NCBI GenBank assembly: GCA_019925095.2
Contig: CM034389.1
Span: forward strand, 25,532,935 to 25,596,934
DNA: 64,000 nt
From: Dendrolimus kikuchii
Taxonomy: Eukaryota; Arthropoda; Insecta; Lepidoptera; Lasiocampidae
Direction of reading: 5' to 3'
Each line of letters opens with the position of its first letter. Positions within the stretch are counted from its first letter, which is position 1. The notes beneath the pieces were generated by a model. It was not told the DNA's origin. It ran no database searches and saw nothing but the letters and a program-made list of their open reading frames with translations. The translations under genes and the position numbers were made by a program. Shown piece after piece: positions 24,201 to 33,141 of the stretch.

Positions 24201-24877
24201 TGGGTGGCAAATTCTACTAATACTTAAGGAACTTAAAATATAAAACTCTAATTTTAATTAAGTAAGTCAAAATCCTAAATGCAGTCTTACTTTGTAATTT
24301 CCTCCTTCACTTTTTTATATATAAAGCCTTATTCTTCATAACACAAAGCTCAAGTATAACAGTCAAATAGGAGGGCAATAATATTTGAGTTTATCAGGGA
24401 TTTGAAGTTGCACTGATTTTCTCTATTATTACATGTAAACTGTGTTAGGTGTTGCACACAATATGAATGTTTGGTGCAACAGATTTCCTGCAACATCTTT
24501 TCTAATTAACTCATGGAATTCCATAGCACATAGCAGTATAACACCGAATTTAAATTCTGTAGATTAACACAAGCCTAATGCCTGCTAGGCTTTACACTAG
24601 CAATCAAATTAAAGAATCTTTCCTAGTAACAAAATGTGATATAATTTTAGGTTTACTTACAATGTAAATTACTCCCTCGGTTCGTTACAGAAGCCCTGCT
24701 TCCCAAACCGACAACTAAAGCTGTTAAAATAGCACTTTTGCCGCTACCATTGCGTCCAACGATAAAGTTAACATTACGATTCAAATTAATTTCAAGATTT
24801 TCATGACAAAAGAAATTCTTAACGTGTATACTACGAATTGATCCGTCTATATCGTCGTCTGTGTCGTCTAAATCCAT
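1819..24877 (-). CDS. SMC6: Structural maintenance of chromosomes protein 6 (16 exons, C-terminus outside window)
   Basis: ATPase of the SMC5/6 complex, which acts in DNA repair and chromosome segregation. Coding exons in transcript order: 24661-24877, 23905-24063, 22514-22755, 21173-21423, 19966-20163, 18708-18901, 17216-17362, 16088-16215, 14660-14855, 12530-12695, 6810-7029, 5745-5915, 4955-5142, 3787-3955, 2558-2668, 1819-2019. All junctions are GT-AG with matching phases; together they make 986 codons without a stop. Seen: Walker A GRNGSGKS at residues 41-48, Q-loop Q156, coiled coil about 180-440, hinge about 455-580, second coiled coil about 640-900, ABC signature LSGGER at 952-957, Walker B ending D980-E981. 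After the last donor (GTCAGT at 1818) about 70-100 family residues are missing, so the final exon lies left of base 1. Exons 6 and 16 are very GC-rich; exon 6 is an alanine-rich coil. The weakest acceptor is that of exon 7, which lacks a clear pyrimidine tract. Intron 10 holds a whole LTR element. Confidence 0.96.
2077..2280 (+). repeat. Interspersed repeat family H
   Basis: Contains CCGCGCCAAAACCCAAGAGAA, AGTTAGAGGGAGAAAGCATC and ACCACAAATTTGTGGTG. It begins 58 bp upstream of SMC6 exon 16. Copies also at 14255-14510 and 16925-17150. Confidence 0.68.
2340..2528 (-). repeat. tRNA-headed SINE (family C)
   Basis: On the minus strand a Pol III A box (near GAGCGGG-type sequence) and a B box GGTTCGATTCC precede a non-tRNA body. 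It ends just left of SMC6 exon 15. Confidence 0.78.
3000..3373. repeat. Copy of the CGTTCCATTAG MITE family, degenerate
   Basis: Shares CACTAATGACG, GCTCACAACGACCCATGTCA and CAAGTGGAACGGGAAAAATCG with 38042-38620 in reversed order. A family A SINE begins at 3374. Confidence 0.68.
3374..3688 (+). repeat. SINE-like family A copy, full length
   Basis: Full 5' and 3' ends with a 10-base A-run. It is inserted in a MITE-family sequence (about 3000-3373) and lies 100 bp from SMC6 exon 14. Confidence 0.9.
4108..4830 (+). repeat. Interspersed repeat family F, split by SINE A
   Basis: Contains CCCGCGACTTCGTCTACGCG, ATATCAGACATTTTATTACAT and a 3' part CAATGTACAGACACGGTA. Other copies: 36545-36938 (minus) and 47905-48375 (plus). 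Class unknown to me. Confidence 0.65.
4317..4639 (-). repeat. SINE-like family A copy, full length
   Basis: Inserted inside a family F repeat, which continues on both sides (4108-4316 and 4640-4830). Confidence 0.9.
5953..6200 (+). repeat. tRNA-headed SINE (family C), best copy
   Basis: A box TGGCTGAGCGGG, B box GGTTCGATTCC, then a body ending in ATACAATATGTGTGTTTG and an ATT-rich tail. It lies 38 bp upstream of SMC6 exon 12 (opposite strand). Confidence 0.82.
7049..7171 (+). repeat. tRNA-headed SINE (family D)
   Basis: TAGCGTACTGGCTAGCGC (A box) and GGTTCGAATCC (B box), then CACTTAGGCAGTTTTC. It begins 20 bp upstream of SMC6 exon 11 and is cut by the BEL/Pao insertion. Confidence 0.75.
7172..7385 (+). 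repeat. 5' LTR of the BEL/Pao element
   Basis: Matches 11084-11284, ending in CCGTAACA in both copies. The exact left boundary is uncertain by about ten bases because the preceding SINE runs into it. TTTTTAGAATGC is present twice here and once in the right LTR. Confidence 0.88.
7388..7405 (+). other. Primer binding site
   Basis: TGGCGACCGTGGC begins two bases after the 5' LTR, the place where a tRNA 3' end anneals to prime minus-strand synthesis. It resembles the tRNA-Arg type site of some insect LTR elements; that assignment is from memory and unverified. Confidence 0.7.
7405..10308 (+). CDS. Gag-protease-pol polyprotein of the BEL/Pao element, RT core deleted
   Basis: The frame opens before the first ATG at 7405 and stops at 10306-10308 (about 967 aa). 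In order: a Gag region with [16 protein letters not shown] (DUF1759-like, about residues 130-290); two CCHC knuckles, [14 protein letters not shown] and [14 protein letters not shown] (about 350-400); an aspartic protease with [12 protein letters not shown] (about 475); the start of reverse transcriptase up to [19 protein letters not shown] (about 785); then, with no palm motif or RNase H, an abrupt change to the integrase zinc domain (HKEYLHAG and CVIC) and the first DDE block (VDFAGLL). A normal BEL pol is several hundred residues longer, so a large in-frame deletion near 9755 removed the polymerase. The frame ends just before the second catalytic Asp block because of a frameshift at about 10304. 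Confidence 0.9.
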   Translation: METAKIKRTIFRRNFSKCSNQLEEELEKGNDVLISALLEKLNKHYEELSNINNTILNIWLEDENHNEHYMNADLDSNEEYENRYYILKHRSVKILNIRNTPASSHKDASVRDSDGSKSNSSNKSRRRYLKLPKFELPTFDGQIKNWIGFWAQFRKINDDNELDNDDKMHYLLQSMEKGSMARDMVESFPPCGENYKKALEHLKERFAKEELIIDHYVRELLQLVTGKNTSKLPISSLYDKIMTQIMALESLGLTQDKYSCFLFPLVESALPDDIIRAWTRSQFCKEKREKPLSMLLQFLRLEVESEQRINAAHFNSNNKVSRHDIIPTATCLTTSMQRDNKSVDKAYRCIWCGKGNHTSSECNFAINMSLDERKEFIKKNAACLICLIKGHMARKCKKFPKCVVCGRRHYTLMCGDLPKPTSSRVKTNVEPQTSQGSILTQIIPKNDVNIILLQTLKVKLSYGHKNIIVRALLDSGAQKSFITSEAVKKLNLSPHGEESLSQTLFGGKVTKKQSYKMYNLIITSIDKSFSCNINVLEQPKLCGHLPRLSNQDIVKEFNAKGISLTDCMDNITDISLLIGSDVLGLLLTGRLERVHNLVAMETKLGWTVQGPINNAVGMFSCTNNQITNLHALCCHNNIEDFWKLETLGIRDEVETIGKNVTESEVHLFFKNTIRRNYEDRYEVRLPWKAKCLETNYDLALKRLTSISRRLSRLGLMNDYNEVFKEWLECGIIEQVDNDNCDVGHYLPHHAVVKESSIRTKIRSVLDASAKDKNGFSLNSCLETRGNWVRENLKLETFKGENNIIHVKTLLCHSSNSNDYISPILLPSKEVIIERPVYQSHKEYLHAGYQTLSLKLREFVWIVNGRTLVKKVVRNCVICKRFSAKGYCSPIPPLSADRVRCGAPFQVSAVDFAGLLILRSGEKCWIALFTCAVYRAVHLELCLSLPTEEFLLAFRRFLSRRGNVEIIM
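10304..11047 (+). pseudogene. Integrase remainder, frameshifted
   Basis: Another frame resumes the integrase directly after the stop of the main ORF: DNGTNF (second Asp block), then [19 protein letters not shown] holding the catalytic Glu region, and a C-terminal domain with WPLGLVKEI, ending at TAA 11045-11047. Main frame and tail differ by one base near 10304. No programmed slippery site is obvious and BEL elements normally keep integrase in frame, so this looks like a mutation. Confidence 0.87.
11084..11284 (+). repeat. 3' LTR of the BEL/Pao element
   Basis: It follows a purine tract at about 11066-11079 and ends CCGTAACA at 11284. Sequence is identical by eye to the 5' LTR, which implies a young insertion. 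Confidence 0.9.
11822..12165 (-). repeat. Retroposon-like family B copy
   Basis: Begins with a T-rich run and CGCAGATGGCCCAGC, then GCCAACGCGTTGCCAGCCTT. Related in layout to family A but a separate family. Other copies are at 37200-37330, 40960-41320 and 54795-55045. Confidence 0.7.
12171..12228. repeat. (AT)n microsatellite
   Basis: About 58 bases of pure AT dinucleotide repeat in SMC6 intron 10. Confidence 0.97.
12783..12989 (+). mobile_element. Helitron-like element 1 (hairpin + CTAG end)
   Basis: Begins ATACATAAAAATGAATG. Its 3' end has a GGGCAG/CTGCCGGG-type hairpin at about 12958-12981, then four bases and CTAGT. Starts ~90 bp from SMC6 exon 10. Confidence 0.6.
12993..13514 (+). mobile_element. 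Helitron-like element 2, tandem with element 1, carrying SINE A
   Basis: Begins ATATATAAAAATGAATCG and ends with the same hairpin (GGGCAG...CTGCCGGG) and GGCTAGT. A family A copy at 13062-13369 interrupts it. Confidence 0.6.
13062..13369 (-). repeat. SINE-like family A copy nested in a Helitron-like element
   Basis: Full length apart from a few small deletions; the host element resumes at 13370. Confidence 0.88.
13736..13820 (+). repeat. Short repeat with CGCTTAAAACCGTTAAAAC
   Basis: Also at 28225-28330 and 40445-40540, where TTCTTAAGTTTTCGCGACTTG precedes it. Class unknown. Confidence 0.55.
14255..14510 (+). repeat. Interspersed repeat family H
   Basis: Longest of the three copies, with an extra GGGACTTCCCAATG segment shared in part with the 16925 copy. 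Confidence 0.68.
14953..15195 (+). repeat. Interspersed repeat family G
   Basis: AGCTGCGCCCGCGGTTTCACC, then TATAGCCTATGTGTTATT, then TCATCAAAATCCGTTCAGTAG, ending TTATAGGATAGGATAGG. A second copy is at 52903-53095. Confidence 0.68.
15791..15891. mobile_element. Small foldback element, 18-bp inverted ends
   Basis: CAAGAGTTAACTTGAGAC at 15791-15808 and its exact complement at 15874-15891 enclose ~65 bp rich in CpG. In SMC6 intron 8, 130 bp from exon 8's left neighbour sequence. Confidence 0.75.
16925..17150 (+). repeat. Interspersed repeat family H
   Basis: Third copy, ending GGTGGTTCCGTCTTAAAGG, 66 bp from SMC6 exon 7. Confidence 0.68.
17538..17848 (+). repeat. SINE-like family A copy
   Basis: Full length, diverged in the middle; 180 bp upstream of SMC6 exon 7 on the opposite strand. 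Confidence 0.88.
18348..18560 (+). repeat. Interspersed repeat E, uninterrupted copy
   Basis: Starts CATCTCTACGGATTCGAGTTC and runs through GGTGTACCTTAAGATTAAC without the insert seen at 1001-1498. It ends 150 bp from SMC6 exon 6. Confidence 0.75.
19150..19445 (-). repeat. Inverted copy of the 345-bp unit
   Basis: Contains ATTCTAAAATGAACAGTAGTT, GATAGTTTTTAAGTAGTAATT and GGCCTTTCGAGTT, matching the unit in reverse. In SMC6 intron 5. Confidence 0.75.
20389..20571. mobile_element. MITE, ~180 bp
   Basis: Long imperfect inverted ends: GGCCGATTTTTCAAT with CAGATAAAAGTTATC, against GAATAACTTTTATATGG with ATTGAAAAGTTGGCC. In SMC6 intron 4. Confidence 0.8.
20779..20952. mobile_element. MITE, ~175 bp, ~30-bp inverted ends
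   Basis: GGTATAGATATATGGCACAT at the left mirrors ATGTGCCATATAACTATACC at the right. In SMC6 intron 4, ~210 bp from the previous MITE. Confidence 0.78.
21497..21860 (+). mobile_element. Jockey-type LINE ORF2 C-terminal fragment
   Basis: The plus-strand frame reads [13 protein letters not shown], then [20 protein letters not shown], then NSEIHEHL; this order is typical of the C-terminus of jockey/CR1-group RT proteins. It ends in an A-rich tail near 21855. It lies 75 bp from SMC6 exon 4, in intron 3. Confidence 0.78.
24085..24235 (-). repeat. Partial inverted copy of the 345-bp unit
   Basis: TGATAGTTTTTGAGTAGTAATT, then GAAGACTTTTACATCAGAATTG and TATGGACTAAAGATTCCTTT. Begins ~20 bp upstream of SMC6 exon 2. 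Confidence 0.75.
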
Positions 24878-24959
24878 TTTTCAAAATAAATATATATTAT
24901 TTGTAAACATTTCCTGCAAAACGAAGCAAAATAACTTATGACAGTTTGCCTTTCAATCA

Positions 24960-25640
24960 TCAAAACTATCAGTAGTAGTTGTATTCGCCACAAAGGCAGG
25001 CAAAGGTATCTTTAGTCCATACAGCCAATTCAGATGTTTAAGTCTTCGTATAATAGTCGCGCAGTTGTATTGTAGGCTACAACTAACGCAATTCAACGGA
25101 GTTCTTGTGAAAACTCAAAGGGCCCCATTTGACTATACAGTTCACATTTCTCACAAAACACATAATTACTACTCAAAAACTATCAATATCCTACAACTAT
25201 TGTTCATTTTAGAGTAATTTTACACATTTTTAGAAAATAAAACTGCACAGCACAACGTCTCCTTTCAGTTCCCGCCAAAAACTCTTCAACAAAACTATCA
25301 CTTTTCAAGTAGTAGTAGTAGTTGTTGTATTTGCCTCAAAGGCAGGCAAAGGAACCTTTAGTCCATACAGCCAATTCTGATGTTGAAGTCTTCGTATAAT
25401 AGTCGCGCAGTTGTATTGTAGGCTACAACTAACGCCATTCAACGGAGTTCTTGTGAAAACTCGAAAGGCCACATTTGACTATAAAGTTCACATTTCTCAC
25501 AAAGACACATAATTACTACTCAAAAACTATCAACATCCTACAACTATTGTTCATTTTAGAGTAATGTTACACATATTTAGAAAATAAAACTGCACAGCAC
25601 AACATCACCTTTCAGTTCCCGCCAAAAACTTTTCAAATTT
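24960..25640. repeat. Tandem duplication, two units of ~345 bp
   Basis: Unit 1 about 24967-25310, unit 2 about 25311-25640. Shared landmarks include AGTCTTCGTATAATAGTCGC, GCGCAGTTGTATTGTAGG and AATTACTACTCAAAAACTAT. Reverse-strand relatives occur at 24085-24235 and 19150-19445. Confidence 0.85.
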
Positions 25641-25800
25641 ATATATACTACTGTCATTGTCGTTTATTTTCACTTTACTTGTGTCATGTACATATTTATG
25701 GCTTAGCACATTGTTTGTATCAGTAAACTGTAGTGATTTTATCAAAACAAATTTTTGTATGAATTTTAAAATTGTTATGAATTACTTACTACTATATTTG

Positions 25801-26032
25801 CCAGGTGGTAGGGCATTTGCCCGACTGGATGGCTACCACCCCTGGTCTAAAGTATGTCGCCATAACAACCTTGAGTTGTGTTCCGGCATTAGTGACCAGG
25901 TTCCAGTTTCTCTTAAGAGAGCAGTAGCGCATTTGTAGCAACTTTGGTGTTGCAAATGTCTATAGGCGATGGTAACTGCTTTCCATCAAGTGGGCCGTCT
26001 GCCTGTCTGCTGATCTCTTGCAATAAAAAAAT
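25801..26032 (+). repeat. SINE-like family A copy, 5'-truncated
   Basis: Begins exactly at CCAGGTGGTAGGG, the same truncation point as the copies at 27855 and 36939. Confidence 0.88.
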
Positions 26033-26610
26033 AAAATCACAACAATTTTTAAACCGTTAATAATCGACTATTTTCAATTTTGTTTTGAACTAAACAATTT
26101 GTATATGGCAATCTACTTTTAAACGCCATTTTTTCCTTGCGACTTTGCGAAACTCTAAAATCACGAGAATCTTCGAAATAAAGTAAAATTTTATTAATTT
26201 CTACTTTTCTGATTCGTACAGAAACTTGTTGAATATTAGGGTTTGTTCATTTGTTGTAAATTGTAGCTACGCTATTGAGCATCACCGAGACCTTAATCAA
26301 GGTAAATGAATATTTGTGATCGAATATAAACCAATTTACAACAATACATGTGTTTGTTATTGTGATTTTGTCGCAACGGTTAGTTATTAGAAATATTTAG
26401 CTATAATTTTTCTTCAGTAAAGAACAAAGAATATTATAAGTCCTGATTCTTATTGAATTTTAGCTTTGTTCAATATAGAGGGTAAACAAAAACATTTTCA
26501 ATCTTATCTCAACCTATGTAAATTAGTATCTATCTCGAGTATATATGTCCAATAACTTCCTAGATTAGGTTTTGTTAATTAATATTTTATATTTTTTTCT
26601 AGATACCATA

Positions 26611-29600
26611 ATGAGTGACTCACCAGATCAAAATGACCCACCAAAGGATGTAAGTATCAAAAGTATTTGAAACTGAAATACCTTAAACTTATAATGGTTT
26701 ATACTATATAACATGGGCTCTTGTTATACTTTCATTTTGCACTCTAGAGTTGTTCAGTGACAAAAAATTCTGTAATATTTTATACAAATCAGTCAATTTC
26801 GTTAGTTATCTTATATCTATATTCAAGTAGAATGATTATATAAATTTGTTGTAAAAAAAATCTTAAACTAATCTACTCTAGGATGTTTAGGTAATTGAAA
26901 AATATGAATTGGTGTTTAATTCTTTCAATAGATACTAATAATAGAATATTCTTTATTGCACACAAGAAAACACATTAGAATTAACAATTATACAATTATT
27001 ATAGTACAATTGGCAGTCTTAACACTAATAGCTAATTCTTCCAAACAAACTTCTGGAGATAATTTTACATTTCTATTAGTCGGCTGTATTCAGTGAGTGT
27101 AGTTTAAAATAAATATATAATCATATATACATATATTAATTGGAAATAAAGAATACACTTACAGAAATTACTGTTTACAAATTTAGATAGTGATCTTTGA
27201 GGAGTTTATTAATAGATAGAAATGACTGCACTTCTGATGCTCATCGGTAATGCATTACACAATGTCTTATTTTTTTTTAATCTTCTAAACTTAAGTTCTA
27301 GTTAGCTCCTCTTCAATTTCATAAATAAAAAATCCATGGTTATGTAACCAAATGACGAAAACCAGTAGATGTTTGTTACTTCAATGTAACCCTTCATAGT
27401 CAGTTTCAAGTTGAAAGGAGACCCTTCACATGCCTGTGAAGTAGTAGAGCCAGAAACCCCCTACATGCAATATTTGATTGCCCCCTCTTCGTGAGAGAGT
27501 GGTATAACATGGAGCACTCTCCATAGGACACTTCCTATAAATAGATTTCAAATGAGAGAACATGCACAAGTTGATCAGAAATAAGTTAAGGGAGGGTTTC
27601 ATTTTGATGGCGATGAAAGTCATTGAAAAAGCAGTCAAAAACATTATTATCAATAACATAAAGTGAAATAGATTATAATAAATAACATAGTCTTAAGTTA
27701 TCTAGTAGTAAAAAGTGTATACGAGCCTTTACCGCCAATTTATCTTAAGCGACATTTGGACCTAAGTATATTTTTTGTTGCCAAAGGTAATTTGAAACTA
27801 TTATTTTGTTTTAAAACATTTAGTTTTTGATTCAGTAGAGTCTAATCTAACTATTTTATTTTTATTGCAGGAGTTCAGCAGACAGGCAGACGGCCCACTG
27901 GATGGAAAGCAGTTACCATCGCCTATGGACATTTGTAACACCAAAGGTGCTACAATTGCGCTGCTGCTCTCTTAAGTGAGTCTGGAACCTGGTCACTAAT
28001 GCCGGAACACAACTCAAAGTTGTTATGGCGGCATGCTTTAGACCAGGGGTGGTAGCCATCCAGTCGGGCAAATGCCCTACCACCTGGCAAAAACTAAAAT
28101 TGAAAGTCTTAAAACAAAATTATAGTTTATATTACCTTTTGCATCAAAAAATATACTTAGATCCAAATGTTGCTTATGATAAAATGGTGGTAAAGGATCG
28201 ATTTAATAACAGATATCTAATATTTTCTTAAGTTTTCGCGACTTGTATACATAATAAAACTATGTTTTAAGCGTGGTCAATCAAATAAAATTACTGCGCT
28301 TAAAACCGTTAAAACATAGTTTTATAACAGATATCTAAATCTATTCTATACAGATAAATAAAATTGAAGTATCATTTTGTAATGTCAAAATAACAGCTTT
28401 TTACTAAATGCATACGAAAGTATATATGGTACTTATATCAAAATACCAGTTTTTAACATTTTTGTCTGTATATCTGTCTGGATTTTCCGGCTGATCTCTA
28501 AAGCGGCTGGATCGATTTTAACAGGACTTTCACTGGCAGATAGCTGACGTTAGAGGAAGTAAATTATGCAACTTTTATTGGGGTTCTGTGAAAAAAAAAT
28601 CCAAATGGACGAAGTTGCGGACACAGCTAGTAAATAATTAAGCTTAAAACAGTAAGATTATAATAAAACTGTAGCTAATAAATACTTGAAGTAGTTAATA
28701 AAAATGTATTAAATATACATGCAAAACATTATAAAAAGAAAAATAAAATCCTCTTTCTTGGCTTATGAAAGAAGAGGCGATTTAAAAATGAAGTTTAAAA
28801 AACTTCATAGTTGGTAGAGTACCAAACTTGTCTGATTCTTTTACCATTTGTGTCACAGCCAAAGGAGTTGGAGAAACTGGAGGAAGCAAAATTAAAAGCT
28901 AAATTCCCCAATGCAGTGCTGGGAAGGGGCCCTGGTGGACATTCTGCATTCTTACAAAAGAGGCTAGCAAAAGGGGTCAGTCTTATTTATTTTCTTTTCC
29001 GTTCTATTTGAGCTTTAGAAAATAAGGTATAAAGAAAACATTATGGTCTCACTCTGTATATTATGTAACAGCTTATTATCTAAGAAATTATTAAGGGTAG
29101 AGGAATAAATTTTGTAAACTGCAGTATCAAATTTCTAAAAATAAACATGAAGTAATAATTGAGTATCAAGTGAGTGAGCTAGTTTTACACATTTCCAATG
29201 TGTTTAATTGTTTTTATTTTTCAAGTTATAATTACTTTAGCATGAAGCAAGGAACCATATTTGGAAGCTAATATTTTGTAGTGGACATTTGGCTGACAAT
29301 ATAACTGTTGTCTTTTACATATATATTAAAATATACAAGGTAGTTAGATTTTTATGTTTAAAGTTCTATTGTAGAATATCTTAGTGACTCTTCATAATCT
29401 GAAATTTTCAAGTATATCATTTAACGATAATATTAAGTAATAAATTCAATTTTATTTATAATTCCAGCAAAAGTTCTTCGACTCTGGGGACTATCAGATG
29501 GCTAAGCAGCGTCCGAGCAACCTGGCTGCGCCGTTTAAGGCCCCCGCAGCTCCAACCAAGCTGCCAACGGGCGAGGCCATCCCCACACCGGAGACTGTGC

Positions 29601-29659
29601 CCCTGCGCAAGACCTCCATCATCCAGCCCAAGTTCCATCCGCCGACGCAGACCTCCTAG
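26611..29659 (+). CDS. endos: Endosulfine (ENSA/ARPP19 family), complete
   Basis: Small PP2A-B55 inhibitor that is switched on by Greatwall kinase to hold the mitotic or meiotic state. Exons 26611-26649, 28859-28975 and 29468-29659 are all phase 0 with GT-AG introns and give 115 aa, close to the usual length. Seen: conserved block PGGHSAFLQKRLAKG in exon 2; the family-defining FDSGDYQMAK across the start of exon 3, whose serine is the known Greatwall target; and a C-terminal TGEAIPTPETVP followed by RKTS, a PKA-type site known in the family. An acceptor (TTTTTTCTAG) ends at 26602, eight bases before the ATG, so an untranslated first exon lies upstream; an AG/GTAAAT donor near 26301 is a candidate. 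Intron 1 contains a truncated SINE. The gene is divergent from SMC6 and convergent with gamma-tubulin. Confidence 0.97.
27855..28088 (-). repeat. SINE-like family A copy, 5'-truncated
   Basis: In endos intron 1; truncated at the same CCAGG site as two other copies. Confidence 0.88.
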
Positions 29660-29891
29660 CCCACCTTGCCCATAGTGATGCCAGTTGGCGTCCCATTGCC
29701 GGTACGGCCCACTCATTGATTCATATATCATTCATTCTAATGCTTTACTTGTTAACATATTCTTAAGGTTAATTTAGGAGTTTCTACCCATACTAACCAT
29801 AAATGATTACCAATACATTCTATTACTTTTCAGTGCAGCTTTTTGTATTTGCACATTTTGTACCATTGTCTTTATAGAATCAGTAAATATT

Positions 29892-31850
29892 TATAGTGTC
29901 TAAAACTGTTTAAAAAAAAAACCTGTGTGTCTCGGGACACCCGACAGAAGTGGTAACTTAGCCTGCCTACCGCTGCCGTATGCGTGAGAGAAAGGGAAGT
30001 CAGACAGACAGGCGCCGTAACGCGTTACGTAACGAAGCGGTTTACCCTCACATAAGAAGTTATCACTTTAAAAGATTAAATTAGTTGATGGTGATATATT
30101 CTTGTATTAGGTGTGCAACAGATGTGGTTTTTTTTTGCAAGTATATGAATATTTATTGTTCTACCTTTTCAGTTATATTTTTTGTAATTCTTTAAAAATT
30201 AAACATCAAACATATACTGTAAAAACTATGACAAACTTATTTATGAAACATTCATCATTAAACAAGTTTTTTTTTTTTTGCAAACTGCTTTATGTAGAAT
30301 ATGCTTTAACCACAACTGTCATGGTAATGATTTGAGTAAATTAGGATGTTAAATTTTAAGTCAAAACATTATGAAAGCACTTACTATAATAATTTAATAA
30401 TTCCACATTTTTATTTTTTACAAATACATCGTCGACCTGTGCACTGTTATAACTTTAGTTTTTTATTGTGTAGCGATAAGTAGCACAGAATCTATTCATT
30501 GAATTTGAATTGATGTTGCTATGTGTGTGAAAATTTATAAAAAAAGAAACTTATAAGAACACCTGTTATTAATGTGTAAAATTAAAAATTAGTAGCTATA
30601 GTCGGCGCTATACTTTGTGGCCGTATGTTGCACAATATCTAGTATGTATGATATTGTATGATAGAGTCTATTGCAGCTGAATGTGTTCATAAAGATTAGC
30701 GCTGACAGTATTGTATGTATAATGTCTGCGCGTTTTGTTCCGAAGCGTGACCTATATTTTATGGTACCTTTCTCCCTAAAATTAACAGTATAGATTTAAC
30801 ATATGTTAATCAGATTCGCGCTTTAACGTATCACATTCATTCCACATTTCCGTGTCCTTTAAGATGATACATATAAAAATTACTTCTTATTTGCACTTAC
30901 TTTTATATGAAGACCCGGTTCCAGACGTTTAAACAGTCGAAAATGTCAAATCGATTCTGAATTACAATCAACTGACTCCTCAACAGAGCAGTTGAGATAT
31001 TTTTCAATTCTTTCGAGTCAACTTATTTGATAACTTTTTGTTGGCAAATCAACGAGACCTGTATCAGATTTGGAATTATTAAAGTATATGATTGTCATCG
31101 AAATGTTTGAATAATTGAATAACTCGATAACTCTTCAGCTTATCAGCTTAGCAGTGTTGCTTCTGGTATACCCTCGACATTGACTGCTGATTTAGTATAA
31201 TGTAAGCATTAGTCATTAATATCTGATTTGTAGATGTTTTTCGAATGAGAAGATGATTATTCATATCACTTACGCTTTCTTAACATTTCCGTTGGTATTT
31301 TAAAACTATAATTCAACGTTTAAACAGGTGAGATATAGATTATAGAAACGAGAAATTTAAAATTTGCCATAGGCTTATAGAACTTTTTTTCCGATTTGGA
31401 TGTATATCTTCTCGGTAGTTAGTTAGAGAATGAGTACTGTCCTAAAATCGGACCACATGACTTATTTATTACTAATAAGTTATTTACTTTAAAAAAATGC
31501 CGGTTGTCTGCGCATTTGTCTTGTGTATGTCATACCCTCTCACTTCCATTTTCCAATAGAGAATATGCATGTATTATTATTAGATTTTTAATTGTTTAAT
31601 TTACTAAATATCTTAAAAATAACTAATAAAAATCAATTAAAACTTCAATCAGATTCTGATGACTTAAAACTAGCTATTTTGTTGTTTTCATATGACAATG
31701 ACACATTGGCAATTTGCAAGCACAATATAAAGATGCAGAAAATGCGCTCCGTCCACAATTGAAACATGTACTTTGGCGTCACGTCGCAATTAGCACGTTC
31801 AGCTATTTTCAGACTTTAAAGTAAATCGGAAAATAGCTAAAAGCATACTT
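29892..31850. other. Unassigned AT-rich sequence after endos
   Basis: No exon or named repeat seen. The endos 3' UTR probably occupies the first part; no poly(A) signal can be chosen with confidence. Confidence 0.4.
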
Positions 31851-31854
31851 TATA

Positions 31855-32165
31855 ATCCGTGCAGGAACGGAGTAAGAATACAATTTCCTGCGGCCGGGCG
31901 GCCTGTCGTAAGAGGCGACTTAACAACCCACAGCCAGGTGGTAGGGCATTTGCCCGACTGGATGGCTACCACCCCTGGTCTAAAGTATGTCGCCATAACA
32001 ACCTTGAGTTGTGTTCCGGCAGTAGTAACCAGGTTCCAGTCTCCCTTAAGAGAGCAGCAGCGCATTTGTAGCAACGTTGGTGTTGCAAATGTCCATAGGC
32101 GATGGTAACCGCTTTCCATCAAGTGGGCCGTCTGCCTGTCTGCTGATCTCCTGCAATAAATAAAT
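31855..32165 (+). repeat. SINE-like family A copy, full length
   Basis: Ends in an (AATA)n-type tail. Confidence 0.9.
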
Positions 32166-33141
32166 AAATCTAAACACTAACAAAAATACAATTATTTGAA
32201 AGTGTGATTCTGTGGTAATATTTCAAATAAGAAGACAACATACACGTGGCGCGAAGTGGAAATTTGGCTAGGATAAACCAGTTGAAAAATTTTGTATGAT
32301 GCAAGCGCCGACTACACCGCTGTTGAAAAAACGTCTAACTCGCGATGTATACGTAATACGCGTGAAAAGCCCCGAGCATAAAAAATAGTAATACAGTAAT
32401 AATATATTCACGACTAAAAAACGTAAGCGTCAATAAATTTATGGCGCTTTTCATCCTTTTGGTCACTAGTTAATTTGTAGAGCTACTAGTAGAATATGTT
32501 GAACATGTTGAACGCCAATAAATGCATGGCACTTTCGACCTTTTAGTCGCTAGTATCTTAAATCCAGTTGTATGAAGTTCACGCCCTGTAACATACATAT
32601 ATTAAGTAGTACATTCATATTTTCTATTGAATCTAATTTTAATTTTGCTATTTTCGTGTGGTAACGATGATGCGAAATTAATAAGTTATTAATTACGAAA
32701 ATATTTTATTCTGTACATGACTCGTATAGCTTGCCGCATTAGATATGATCGTTGTTATTAAAAGTAAATTCATATACAAATCATGGAATATCACCTATAT
32801 ATGTAACATGTTAGATTTAAAGGATAAAGAGCAAAGCAGGAAACTCGATCCCTGTATATAAATGCCATAGACTAGAAATGTGTATGGATTATATTTACAA
32901 CAGCCGCATTATTGACATTTACGTGTTTAAGGAACGTTTACTATCTTTAAGTGTAAAGTAAAAATGTCTTAAATAAAAGCTACTTATTATACAAGGCCTA
33001 ATACTTCGTGAATTTTGATGCTTTGCTGTATTTATGGTCATTCGTTGCATTGTTGCCATCACTTGAACAATTATGAAAGTACTTCATAGCACAAAGTGGT
33101 TTATTTCGGTTTTAGCCATGGTATATATCTATCTGTATACA

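Larger units (their letters stand above)
24878..26610. promoter_or_regulatory. Divergent SMC6/endos intergenic region
   Basis: Holds the 5' ends of both genes. It contains a ~345-bp tandem duplication (24960-25640), a truncated SINE (25801-26032) and, at 26040-26602, AT-rich sequence that should include the endos 5' exon and intron. No TATA or initiator could be assigned with confidence. Confidence 0.6.

Noticed and set aside
27426..27659. 77-codon minus-strand ORF in endos intron 1
   Set aside because: No family likeness, no splice context and AT-rich composition; a chance frame, perhaps in repeat debris.
31859..32071. Recurrent ~70-residue ORF beginning [12 protein letters not shown] on many SINE copies
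   Set aside because: It occurs at nearly every family A copy on one strand, and its mirror-strand ORF is equally open. It follows the SINE sequence, has no start context and breaks in diverged copies, so it is not a gene.
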